Positions 48,401-60,400 of a stretch of DNA of 64,000 nt are shown here, one piece after another. The stretch lies in contig JAIXOU010000003.1 in NCBI GenBank assembly GCA_027486585.1, positions 1-64,000 of the forward strand, read 5' to 3'. The notes below the pieces were generated by a model. It was given only the letters and a program-made list of their open reading frames with translations. It did not search any database and was not told the origin of the DNA. The DNA comes from Verrucomicrobiaceae bacterium. Lineage in GTDB: Bacteria; Verrucomicrobiota; Verrucomicrobiia; Verrucomicrobiales; Verrucomicrobiaceae. Each line of letters starts with the position of its first letter. The stretch's first letter is position 1. Both the position numbers and the translations under genes were made by a program.

Positions 48401-51400
48401 AGCCGACCCACCACTCGTAGCCTGCTTGGACTTTCAGGTCCACCTCTCGCAGCAGCGGTGCGGGGTAGCCCACACGCGCAAAGCCACGACCACCGACCCA
48501 GACTTCGGCACCAGCCAACTTCGCATCTAGGGAGAGCGTGGCCCGCACCTCCAGCGCACCCGAGATGGTGGCATCCTTCAGGCGATAGCTGAGCACATCC
48601 TTAAACTGAGCAGAGCCCTTCTTCGGCGCAAAGCGTGCGCTGCCTCCCAGATCGGTGCCAGCGCTGAGGGTGAGAGTGAGGTCCACGAACTCTGCCACAG
48701 GCTGCATGCCTGGGATGGAGTCCAGCACGCCGACCTCACCGATGGGGCCGTAGCTGCGCTGGATCACGGCACCTTCCACATCCGGCAGGGTCCAGCCTGT
48801 GGTAGGGTCGAGTGTGCCGATGGCACGGGCAAAGAAAGCGGCCTCGCGAATGTCTTCACCCAAGAAAAGGGCGATCTTGCCCTGATCATCGTCATCTGGC
48901 AGCGCGAGGAAGAACTTGTTCGTGAACCAGGCTTTGTCCTTCGCGGCCTGCTCCTCGATCTTGGCCTTGGGGCGGGTGAAGAACTTGTGGCTCTTGGTCT
49001 GGTTGCCGAAGCGCGTCTGATCTCCACCTCGGTAGGCCAGTTCCCAGTTCGCATCATTGACGGTGTAGTCAAAGCTGCCCGTGGTGCCAAAGACCACGCC
49101 CCATTTGCCGATGAGGCGGTTCTCGATGGTGTAGTTGAAGTCGGTGGAGCCGAAGTTGAAACCGAAGTGATTCGCTGAATAGCTCTCAAAGCCATTGGGG
49201 CTCGACCAGGTTGATTTCGGCTGGAATAGCTTGATGAGCGGATGCAGCGGCAAGTAGGTCACGGACAGCTTCTCCAAGGTGGACTGCAAGCCGAGGTCGT
49301 TCTTCGCCTGCACCCCGATCCAGTTGTTCCCCGGTATCATGCTTGGAGTGAGGATGGACTGGAGGCTGTAGGCGCTGGAGGTGAAGTTGTAGCTTGTCTG
49401 GTGGGTGAACTTGTTGAGCTGGCGACCGTTCGCACTGACATCCACTTCAAACAAATGCGGGAAGGCAAAGATGCCGTTGGTGTTCCAACTGATGTTTGCG
49501 CCGACGGTAGAGGTGATTGGCACCTCGCTGAGGAAGGCGGGTGACTTGCCTGCGCTAAGGGAGATGCTGTTGACCACGGGCGGCTCCGTGTTTGGCGTGA
49601 GACGCAATGTAGGCATCGCCACGCCTTGGCCGCGATCTGGGGCTGCTACATCAATGTCATAGCCGCAGAAGTTCGGGTGACTGGTGGTGAGCTTGCCCGG
49701 TGCGGCGTTGGCGATGAAGTAGTAGCCTTTCGTATCCGTCACCGCCGTGCGCGTGCCGATTTGCAGCTTCACATCCGGCCAGCCCATGTTCCGCAGCTTG
49801 TTGGTCACGATACCGGAGATCATCAGCGGGCCATCGAAGCGGGTGTCCACCGTAACATAACCGGAAGAAGTGCCGGGGACCGTGCCCACATCCCTGGTCC
49901 TAGTCGCGCCATTGGTGCCACTGACCATGGTCAGACGGAATCTGCCGTTTTGAATGAACTGCTGATCAAAGTCCTTGCCCACATCCCACTCGATGTGGCG
50001 GTCGTTGCTAACCTGATAGCCACCCACGTATTCGAAGCCCGATTTGACTTTGGCGAACCCCGTAGCAAGCTGGGCCAGACGGAACAGTTCGCGATAGGTG
50101 CCTTCCAGCGGATGCAAATCATCGCGCGGTTCCTTGCGAGCCCCGAAGAGATTGCCAGACACCACACCGACATCACCTTTCACACTGGTGCAGGTGCGCC
50201 AGGTGGCACCGTTGTCAGGGGAGAACTCCAAGCTCACGGTGGCAGTGGGGCTATCAATGTCCTGCGCGGCATAGAAGATGTCCATCAGCTTCGCTCCTGG
50301 GCGCTGCACCGCAGACGGGAACTCCCCAAAGACCGGGGCCTCATCCACGGGCGAGATGTCCACCTCGACGGTGGCAACGGCACGGCCGATGCCCACGTCG
50401 AACCATTTATCGCCACGTTTCGTTACGTTATAGGCATTCGCTTTGAAGGAGAAACGCTTCTTGGCCGAATCGAAGTCTGCCAGCCCTCTGAACATCACCT
50501 TGTTGGTTTGGCCTTCAATGTAGAACATGTGGCTGTCGTCTCCCTCTACCGGACCATAGAAGCGTTGAATGATTTCATAGGCCATGGGCGTGCCATCTTC
50601 ATCTGTAGAACTGAGCGTGCCGATCTGCCGTGGCGCGGTGTTGGGTGGGCGGGTGGCGTCGTGGTTGCCCTCGGGCAGTCCAGTGAAGGTGAAGACGGGG
50701 CGCGTCGGCGGATCATTGCGATCACGCACGGGCACTTTGAGTTCCTTCACCATCGTCTGCGGAGGATTGCCATTGTCCGTGACTTGCACGCGGAGGGACA
50801 GCGCCGGCGTGACCTCGAAGTTGTAGCTACCATTGGCGATGAGTTCGTTACCGTTCGTCAGCGTGACGGTGCTGTTGTGCGTGTCGCCTGCGCCCGCTAC
50901 AAGGGCGAAGGAATGGCTCTGCAAGCGTTCAGGATCCACCGCCACGAGCTTGCCCACCAGCAAGCCTTGTCCGCCATTTTCCTCCACGCCGAGGCCGAAG
51001 GTCACATCCGTGGCGGGTTCATTCAGATCCCGCAGCGTGATGGTGAAGCTCTTCTCAAATGAAGCCGCTCCCTGAGTGCTTCTGTCTGTAGTCCTGATGC
51101 GGACGTGGTAGGACGAAGCGGTCTCGAAGTTCGGCCTGTCCTTCCACCGCAAGGTGCTTCCGTTGACTGTGAAAAGGCCATTCGCCGTGGCTTCGCGTCC
51201 AGTCCAATCCACGAAGGAGTAGCTATGTGTGTCTGTGGTGTCAGGATCCGTGGTGGTGAGCGTGCCGATGTCCAGGTTTGTCACATTCTCATCCGTCACG
51301 GCATTGCTCAGGACGATGTCGGTGGGTGCGCGGTTGGAGGAGATGTTCACCGTACAAGTGCGGCTCACGGTGCTGACCACGTTGCTGCCATTCATCTCTC

Positions 51401-54400
51401 GTCCGGTCAGAGTGAGAATGGTGGAGCCTTTGATGCCTGAATTCGCGGCGAGCAGGGTGAGCAGATTGAAGTTGTAACTGACGCTGGAAACCATGGTGGT
51501 GGGCTTATCCACACTGACAGCCCAAGTGAAGGTGCGGCCCAACGTATCTTCATTCGGTCCAGCGCTGAGGTTGGAGACGAAGTTCGATACGTTTTGAGTG
51601 CCGATGGCTGCCACCGAGAGGGTGGCAGGCAGATCAAAGCTCATCGGATCATCCACTGGCGCGACGGTGAGGGTGAAGCTCTTCGATGACGCGAGCACAC
51701 CATCGGAGGCAGTGACGGTGATGATGGAGCTGCCAAACTGATTGAGCGACGGCGTGAGCTGAATCGTGCGAGCCCCAGCACTGCCGCCGAGCAAGATGCC
51801 TGCGGGTGGGACGAGTGCAGGGTTGCTGGAGGTGGCGGTAACAACCATGCGGGTGAGATCGCCAGCATCTTCATCCGTGATGGTAAAGGGAATCACTGCT
51901 GAAGCGGTGTCCTCATTGATGCTCTGATTCGCCAAAGCATTGATGACTGGCGCATCTGGCTTGTCCTTGATGAGGACGGTGAAGTCCTTTTCAATCGCCG
52001 CTGCGCCGTTGCCTGCACGCACGCGGATTTTGTATTGGCTCTTCGTCTCGAAGTTCTTCCAGCCCGGCGTTTGCAGCGTGACGCTGCGTCCCGTGGGATT
52101 GCGCGTGTAGAACAGGCCGCTGTCATCGTTGCCGTCATAGACCAAGGAGATGTCACCAACTGTGTCGGGATCACCCACCACACTGAGCGTGCCCACATCG
52201 ACGCTGGCCCCGAGATCGGGGAATGTGTTCATGCTGCCAAGGATTTCCTGATACTTGCCGAAGTTCTCATCCAGTTGGTTCGGTGTGAGCGTGATGTCGG
52301 TGGCAGGCTCATCGACATCGGTGATGCGGACGGTGAAGGTCTGCTCCACGGACTTCACGGGGTAGCCATTGTCCGTGCTGGAGAGGCGAAGGTTCAGCGT
52401 GGTGCGCGTCTCGAAGTCGGCACTCTGATTCAGCGTGAGCGCACTGCCCTTGATGGCAAAGCGGGCGTTGTCACCATCGCCCAGGCCAGATACGAGCGCG
52501 TAGGTGTGCGACTGGCCATTGGTGATGTCGGGATCCGTGGTGGTAAGCGCGCCGACGATACCGTTCGGCGCGTTGCCTTCTGCGATGGTGTTGTTGTCCA
52601 GCGTGATGGCGCTGGGCGCGGTGTTCAGCGTGCTGCCAGCGAAGCGCAGACCCAGGGCGTAGAGGTGCAGGCTAGCGCCGTTGTTGTTCGCCTGGGCGAT
52701 GGTGATGCTGCGCGTGGGCTTGTCAGCCGTGAAACTGTATTCCACCCGCAGACCGCCATTGCTGCCGAACTGGCTCTGATCCACCTGGACCGCATCCGAG
52801 CCACTGCCGAAGTGCAGCACGCGCTGGCCAGCCGTGTCCGCATCCCACCCGACGGTGAGCAGAGTCAGCACATACTCCTGGCCCACGCCCAAGCCTTTGA
52901 GCTGAATCTTCGTGGGATTGCCGCCCCAGAAGAAGCTGCCCGCCAGTGTGGCACTGCCGCCACCTGCGCTGGTGAGGGTGTTCGTATCGCTGGGGAAGAG
53001 CTGCGGGGAGTCCAAATCGAAGTCCTGGTTGTTGCCCGTCATGTTGGTGATGCCAGGCACACTCACGTTGTTCACCGTGGCAGGCGCGGTGCTGCCAAAG
53101 TGCCGCGCCCAGAGCGTGCGACCTGGGACGATGCCAGAGGTGCTGTCATCCGTCCATGCCGCCGTGCTCCAGGTTCCGCGGCTGTCGTCATTGCGCAGCC
53201 TCACGATGAAGGTCTGCGTGGCACTGGTGTCCACACCACCACTGGCGGTGCCGCCATCGTCTTGCAAACTCACCGTCACCGTGGCCTGACCTGGGGTGAT
53301 GCCAGGGGCAAAGGTCAGTGTGCCATTGCGGCTGATACTGGGTAGCGTGCGGAAGAGCGCATTATTGTCCGTGGTGATGACGAAGCTCACCGTCTGGTTC
53401 GCTTCATTTGTGCCAGGGGAGATGCTTTTGGCAAAGGCAGGCATGGTGACGGTGCCTGAGCCAGGCAGCAGCTCCAACACGGGTGAGGTGGTGCCCACCG
53501 ACTTCCATCCTAAAGGACCGTCAGCACCCGCATACAGGGTGAGACCATCCGCACTCATCGCGAGACTGCTCCACCCTATGGAGGCGGAACTCGACTGCTC
53601 CACCCAGGTATCACCCGCATTCGCAGAGATCCAGATCTTAGTGTCAACCCCTGCTGCGGCGAGCACGCGGCCATCTGCCGAGGCGGCTACGGCTTTCCAA
53701 TTGCGCCCAGGGCTAGCCAAGCGGGAGATCCATGACTTACCCGAGTCGCTAGAGATCCACAGCCCGCCATTCAAGGTGGCCCCGAGGATGACATTGCCAT
53801 TCTTCGAGTAAGCAAGTGCGGACCAGAACTGAGAGCGGGGGCCTGAGCGCTTCAGCCACGTATCGCCACCGTTCTCCGTGGTGTAGAGTTCGTAGCTGCT
53901 GCCAGCCACAGCCTTCATGCCGTCGCCGGAGCAGGCGATGGCTTTCCAGTCCTCCTCGGTCGCCCGCACGGCCCAACCGGTGCCGGCATTGACGAGGATG
54001 TTCGTGAACTTCGATCCACCACCGATCAAGTAAACGCGGGAAGCGGTATCGGAGATAGCGAGCTTTGGCTCGGGACTGCGATCCCCGTTCCAGATGTAAC
54101 TCATGCCCACTGAGGTCCCGCCATTGCCTGAGCCAATGACATAACTGGAAGACCCACTTGCACCGCCTGCATACAGCACATTGGCATTGTCTGACATGGC
54201 GACGGAACTCATCGAGCCACCAAATTCATTGCGGAAGGGGCGTGGGGTGAAGCTGGTGCCGCCGTTGGTGGACGTGAGCATCTTTGCCCCATCACCAATC
54301 AAGAGCCTGGTGCCATCATCCGAGCAATCCACCAGTGAGAAGCCTTGGGCGAGCTGCGTCCAACTGCCGCCCGCAGGCAGCACGGTGCCCGGTGGCAGCG

Positions 54401-57400
54401 TGAAGCTTGGCGGTAAGTTCGGTGCGCCGGTGCCAGTGGCGAAGCTGCTGACCGCGCTGTAGCCAGTGCCTGCGCTATTGGTGGCGTAGGCTTTGAAGGT
54501 GTAGTTTGAGGTGGCGGCCAAACCGGTGACCGCTGCGGTGAAGACACCTGGGGCCATGCCGCCCGCGACGACCTTCGTGACGCCAGAGCCGCCGATGATA
54601 GGATTGTTGTTCGCGCTGGTGAGTGCATAGACGATGCCGCGCTCAGTGATGGTTGCGCCATTTTCGGCAGTGATGTTGCCACCGAGCGTAGCGGTGGTGG
54701 CGAGCACGGCTGTGCGGGTAGCCTCCGGTGCCAGCAAGGGTGCGCGTGGTGCGCGGGTCACGGCAAGGGTGTAGGTCTTCGTAGCGCTGCCATCGCGTGC
54801 GGTGACGAGGAGGGTCACGGTGTTCACGCCAGCGCCGAGGCGGATCGGGCGACTGATGTTGCCGGAGACGACGGTTTCATTGTTCACGAGGATCCTGGCA
54901 CCGGCTTCGGTGACGGTGGGCGTGAGGTTTAGCTCGGTGGCATCCACCGTGGTGGTGTAGTTCTCTGTGGCGGCAGCAAAGGCAGGTGAAAGCGTGCCGA
55001 GGCTGAGCGTGAGGGCGCTCAGCGTGGCATCCGCCGAGAGCGTGCTGAAGATCTCTACATCGCTGTAACTGGTGCCTGCACTGTTCGTGGCATAGCCGCG
55101 CAGCGCGTAACGGCTGTTCGCGGTGAGACCCGTGGCACTGGCGGTGAAGAAATTCCCGAAGACATCGCTGGGAGTGAAGGCCGTGACTCCCGTGCCGCCG
55201 ATGGTTGGGTTGTTATTCGTGGCGGACAAAGCGATGACGATGCCGCGTGCGGTCGCGGCGGCCCCCCCCGTGAATGCGATTCTGCCGCGCACGGTGGTGC
55301 TGTTCGCCGTGGTCGCTGCAAACTGCATCCGATCCAGCGTGGGCAGACCAGCCGCCCTTATCACGGTGATGGTGTAGGTCTTGGTGACGCTAGGGTCCTG
55401 CGCGGTGACGCGGACGGTGATCGTGTTGCTGCCCACCCCCAAGTATCCGCCGTCCACTTTGATCGTGGCATCGGCTTGAGCTGTGCTGCTGAAGACGTTG
55501 ACATTACCGACGCTGTTCGCCACACTCGCGGTGTAGTTCGTGGTCGCTGCCGAGAAAGCGGGTGACAGTGTGCTGGATGACAGGCTCAACGCGCTGAGGT
55601 CTGCATTCCGACTCACCGTGGTGAAGCTGGCGACGGGCGAGTATGCCGTGCCGATGTTATTCGTGACAAAAGCGCGGAAGCTGTAAGCACTGCCATGAGC
55701 CAAACCACTGACGTTCGCGGTGAAGCTAGCGCTAACCTGCGTGACACCACTGCCACCGATCTGTGGGTCGGCATTGGCACTGGTCAGTGCATAGACGAAG
55801 CCGCTTGCACTGATGCTGGCCCCGCCATTGCTGGCCAGGCGTCCGTTCAGGGTCGCGCTCAGGCTGCCCACGTTCGTCGCGCTGGAAAGGCCGAGCAGAG
55901 GCAGGCTGGCTGGCAGCTCAAACGCGCCGATGTCTGGCGTGCTCAGGATGGCTTGGCCGCGCTGATCGCTGGTGATGCTGCTGCCCACAGCAGCATTGAT
56001 CGCAGGGCTGCCAGCTTGCAGTCCCATGGTGCGTGTCGTCCCGCCATTTGCGGCAAGACCGGTGAGCAAGGGATCACTGGCGAGGAGGATGCCGAGGCCA
56101 CTCACATTGAAGTTTAAAGACACCATGGGCACGATGCTGGCCCCCAAACGAGTGATGGAGGCTTGATCGTTGTGGATGTCGAAGCCCTGAGCAGCGCTGT
56201 TGCCAGCGACGATGCTGTTCTCCAGGGTCATGGCTTTGTTCAAGCGTATGCCGCCGCCGAGGGTCGTCGCACTGTTTCCAGCGAGGGTGCTGTGCCGCAC
56301 CATGAGCGCGCCATCATTAAAGATCGCACCGCCGCTGCTGGCACTGTTGGAAGCTAAGGTGGACTGCGTGACGGTGAGCGTGCCGTTGTCATTGTAGATC
56401 GCACCGCCAAGGACACCGGTGTTGTTGTTCAGCGTGCAGCGCTCCACGTTCAGCGTACCAGAGCTAAAGATGGCACCGCCAGACAGGTCTCCACCTGCAT
56501 TTTGAATCGTCAGGCCCCGCAAAGTGAGCGTGCCACTACGCAGGTAGAACACACGGCAGCTCAAACGAAAGTCCGCACGACTGAGCGTGAGGCCATTGCC
56601 CTCCAAGGTGACGCCGCCAAGATCATCAATGACGAAGGCACTGTCATCGTCCGTGCCTGCAACGACGGCTGGATTTAAGCGCAAGGTCTGCGTGGCCAGT
56701 GCTGGGGCAAAGGTGATGACATTTGGCCCAGCGCAGTCGGCTGCGGCACGCAGGGCTTCACTCAGTGAGCCGGTGCCTGTGGCTGCGGTACTGGTGACGC
56801 CGAGATCGACATAGCGGAAGGCATTCCGCGCGGTGCCACTGCCGATGCTGGTGGTGACCACGATGTCCTTCCCGCCCAGCGTGCCAGCTGGCAGGGTGGC
56901 CGTGACCGAGGTGTCATCCAGCACGGTGATGTTCGTGGCAGGGACACCGCCAATGGTGATGGCTGTGGCTCCTGTGAAGTAGCGCCCACGCAGGCCAATG
57001 CTGCCACCGCCCGCAATCAAGCTAGCCACTGGCTGCACACCCGTAATCTCTGGCCGCGTGATGAGCAGGGTCTTGAAGGTAAGCACCGAGCTATAAGCTG
57101 TGCCCACGCCATTGGTCGCATAGGCTTTTACCGTGTAGTCGCTGTTTTCGACAAGATCCGTGAGGTCAGCCGTGAAGCTGCTGCTGCTAGAGATGAACCG
57201 GGTCACGTTCGTGCCGCCGAGGATCGGGTCTGCATTCGCTGAAGTCAGCGCAAACACAAAGCCGCGCTCTGTGACCGCACTGCCGCCATCCGCCGTTTGC
57301 GTGGCGGTGAGGCTGGCCGTGATCGCGCTGATGTTGGAGAGACCAAGCTGCGTCACCGTGGCTAGGATCGGCGTGCGGGTGACGACGATGCTGTAAGGCT

Positions 57401-60400
57401 TTGTTCGCGTGCCGGAGGCGTTGCTGACCGTAACGACTAGGGTGTTGGGACCATAGGCGAGTGGCAACGCAGTACTGGTGGTACCGGAAGCGAGGCTGCT
57501 GCCATTCACGCTGAGCCTCATCGCTGCGTCGGCGAGGGTCGGTGTGAGGGTGACGCTGGTGACGGTGTCCGCCACGCTGGCCGTGTAGCTCGTGGTGGCC
57601 GCAACAAAGGCTGGCGCGAGTGTTCCCGTGGAGATCGTGAGTGAGGCGAGATCCAGATTGGGCGCTGCCGTGAGAGTGAAGGTAAAGGTCTGTGCCGCGC
57701 TGCTGTTCACGCCGCCTTCCGCCGTGCCGCCATTGTCCTGGGCGATGATGCTGACCGTCGCCGTGCCAGTGCCACTTGCCGCAGGCGTATAAGTGAGCGA
57801 ACCATTCGCCGCGATGCTGGGCTGCACACTGAAAAGCGCATTATTGGTGTTCGTGACGTTGAAGCTGACCGTTTGTGTGGCCTCACTGGCGCGGGTGCCT
57901 GGGGAGATATTCCTCACAAAGTTGGGCACCGTTTGCTGCGGATCACCCGCGGCGGCGGTCTGGGTGGAGGAGCTGCTGGCTTCACTGGTATGCAGCACCT
58001 CAGTCATGGCTGCGAGGCTGGTGCCGTTTCCTGAGAGGCGGAGCTGGCTGGCGATGCCAATGGGCCGTGCTGCGGTTTGCACCCAGGTCACGCCGCTATC
58101 ACTGCTGGTATAGACGAGGCCTTCTTTATCCAGGCAAGCCGCGCGGGTGCCATCGCTGGAGCAAGTCACACTGTTGATGCCGGTATTTGGCCCCACTCGG
58201 GTGAAGGAGGTGCCGCTCGTGGTGGAGAGAAAGATTTGGCCCGTGGCGCCTTCATTCACCGCGCAGAGGATCAGGTTGCCATTCGCACTCATAGCGAGGT
58301 CGCGCATCCCTGGGTGAGCAAAGTTGGTGGAGGTCCATGAGGTACCGCCATTGCTGCTGACCTGTAACCTGCCACCTGTGACAAAGCCTGCGAGTCGGTT
58401 CCCATCTGCCGAGGAAGCGAGATTCAACGAACGTGGCAGCGTGCGTGTGGTCCATGCTAGCCCCTGATTCGTGGAGGTGTAGCTGACGCCACCAAAGCTA
58501 TGGTTCGAGGTAAAGAGTCTCAGGCCCGTACTGTCACAAGTGATGGCACCCCAGTCGCCAATCGGTACGCCCGTGCGCTCGGTCCATGTCAAACCGCTAT
58601 TGCCACTGATCCATATTCTACCACCCACGGCGGTAGCCGCCAGCCGCGTGCCATCGGCCGAGCTACAAATGCCACTCCATGAGCGAGTGCCTGCCGAAGT
58701 GCGCTCTGTCCAGCTCACCCCGCCATCCACACTGGTCCAAATGCTGCCGCCGTTTGCGCAGGCAGCGATGCGCTGGCCGTCTGCGGATAAAGCAATGCCG
58801 CGCCAGACGCGGTTCGCATCATTCAACCGCTGCGTCCAGGTGGCTCCCAGCACACTGCCGCTGGCGGTCGGGATGACGAAGCTCGGCGCGGTATTTGGGA
58901 AGTCCGCGCGGGTGACGGTAATGGCGTAATTCCGCGTGACACTCGTGTCCTGTGCCGTGACCAGCACGTTGATCACGTTCGCGCCGATGTTCAGGGTCAC
59001 GGGCTGGTTGCTGCCGTTCACAGTCACGGTCGCATCGGCTTGTGCCACGGTCGGGGTGACTGTGAGGCTCGTCGTCGCGTTTGGCACGGCAACCGTGTAG
59101 GTCGTCTGCGCAGCGGAGAAGGCTGGCGTGAGTGTGCCTGTGGACACGGTGAGTGCCGAGAGATCAGCAATGATCGAAGCCTGGCGCGTGGCGAGGATTT
59201 GATAGTCCTTCATGCTGCCATCCTGCGCGGTAACGCGCACCAAGATGGCATTTTCTCCGACATTCAGCTCCAACGGCGCGGAGGCCGTGCCAGAAGTCAC
59301 AGGCGCGAAACCACTCGTGTTCACCCGCACCTGAATCGTGGCCAGCGGATGAGTGCGCGTCGGCGTCAGAGTCATGCTGGTCGTGCTATGCAGCAGCGTC
59401 ATCGTGTAAGCAGTCGTGCCCGTGGCAAAGGCAGGGCTAAGTATGCCGCTGGAGGTCGCAAGCGTGGTGAGATCCGCGTTATTACTCGGCGTGATGAAGG
59501 TGCCAGTGCTGCTATAGCTGGTGCCGCCGCTATTGGTCGCATACGCCTTGAAGGTGTAGGCGGTACCACCCGTAAGTCCCGTGGCATTTGCATTGAAAGC
59601 TCCCGAGCTGAGGCCAGAGGCGACGAACCTCAGCACGCCAGGTCCACCGACGAAGGGATTCGGATTCGTCAAGGTGGAAGACACAACCACGCCGCGCTCG
59701 CTGAGTGCGCCCTGGCTGGCGACGGTACCGCCCAGGGTGATCGTGGTGGCCAGAGGCACGCCCCTCACCGGTTCTGTGACACTCGGTGGGTCGGTATCAC
59801 TGCCCACGCCCGTGAGTGCGATGTTGATAGTGCCTTCATCACTATCATTGTTCACGATGCGCAGTGTGGTGGCTCGATCACCCGTTCCGCCGGGGTTAAA
59901 AACAACGGTAAACGTGGTGCTGCCTAGTCCAGGCACAGTGCTCAACATGCCACTCGTGCTGACCACGTATTCGGCGGCTTTGTCTCCCGTCGTGATGACG
60001 CTGCTGATGGTCAGCGCACCGTTGCCTTGGTTCTGAATGGTGAACGTGCGCGGTGAACCGGCCACACCCATACGTTGCAAACCAAAGTCCTGTGCGCTGC
60101 TCGGCGTGACGTTGATCTCTGGCGGCTGCACCGTGGTGTTAAAAGTGCCGACGCTGCTGTAACTGGTGCCCTGACTATTAGTCGCATACGCCTTGAAGCT
60201 GTAGGCGCTGCCTGCGCTGAGGCCAGTGACGTTTTGCGTGAACACGCCCGTGCTGGTGCCGCTGGCCACGGTCTTCGTCACGCCACTGCCGCTAATGAGC
60301 GGGTCGTTGTTCGCGCTGGTGAGGGAGTAAACCACACCGCGCTCTGTGAGAGCTGCCGCACCATTGCTGGTCACGTTACCACCGAGCGTGGCGATGGTGA

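Noticed and set aside
49626-51062. Long plus-strand ORFs (up to 478 codons) opposite the giant gene, and similar ones opposite other genes
   Set aside because: They are antisense to a conserved, repeat-rich coding frame, have no family resemblance, and reflect the codon bias of the true strand.
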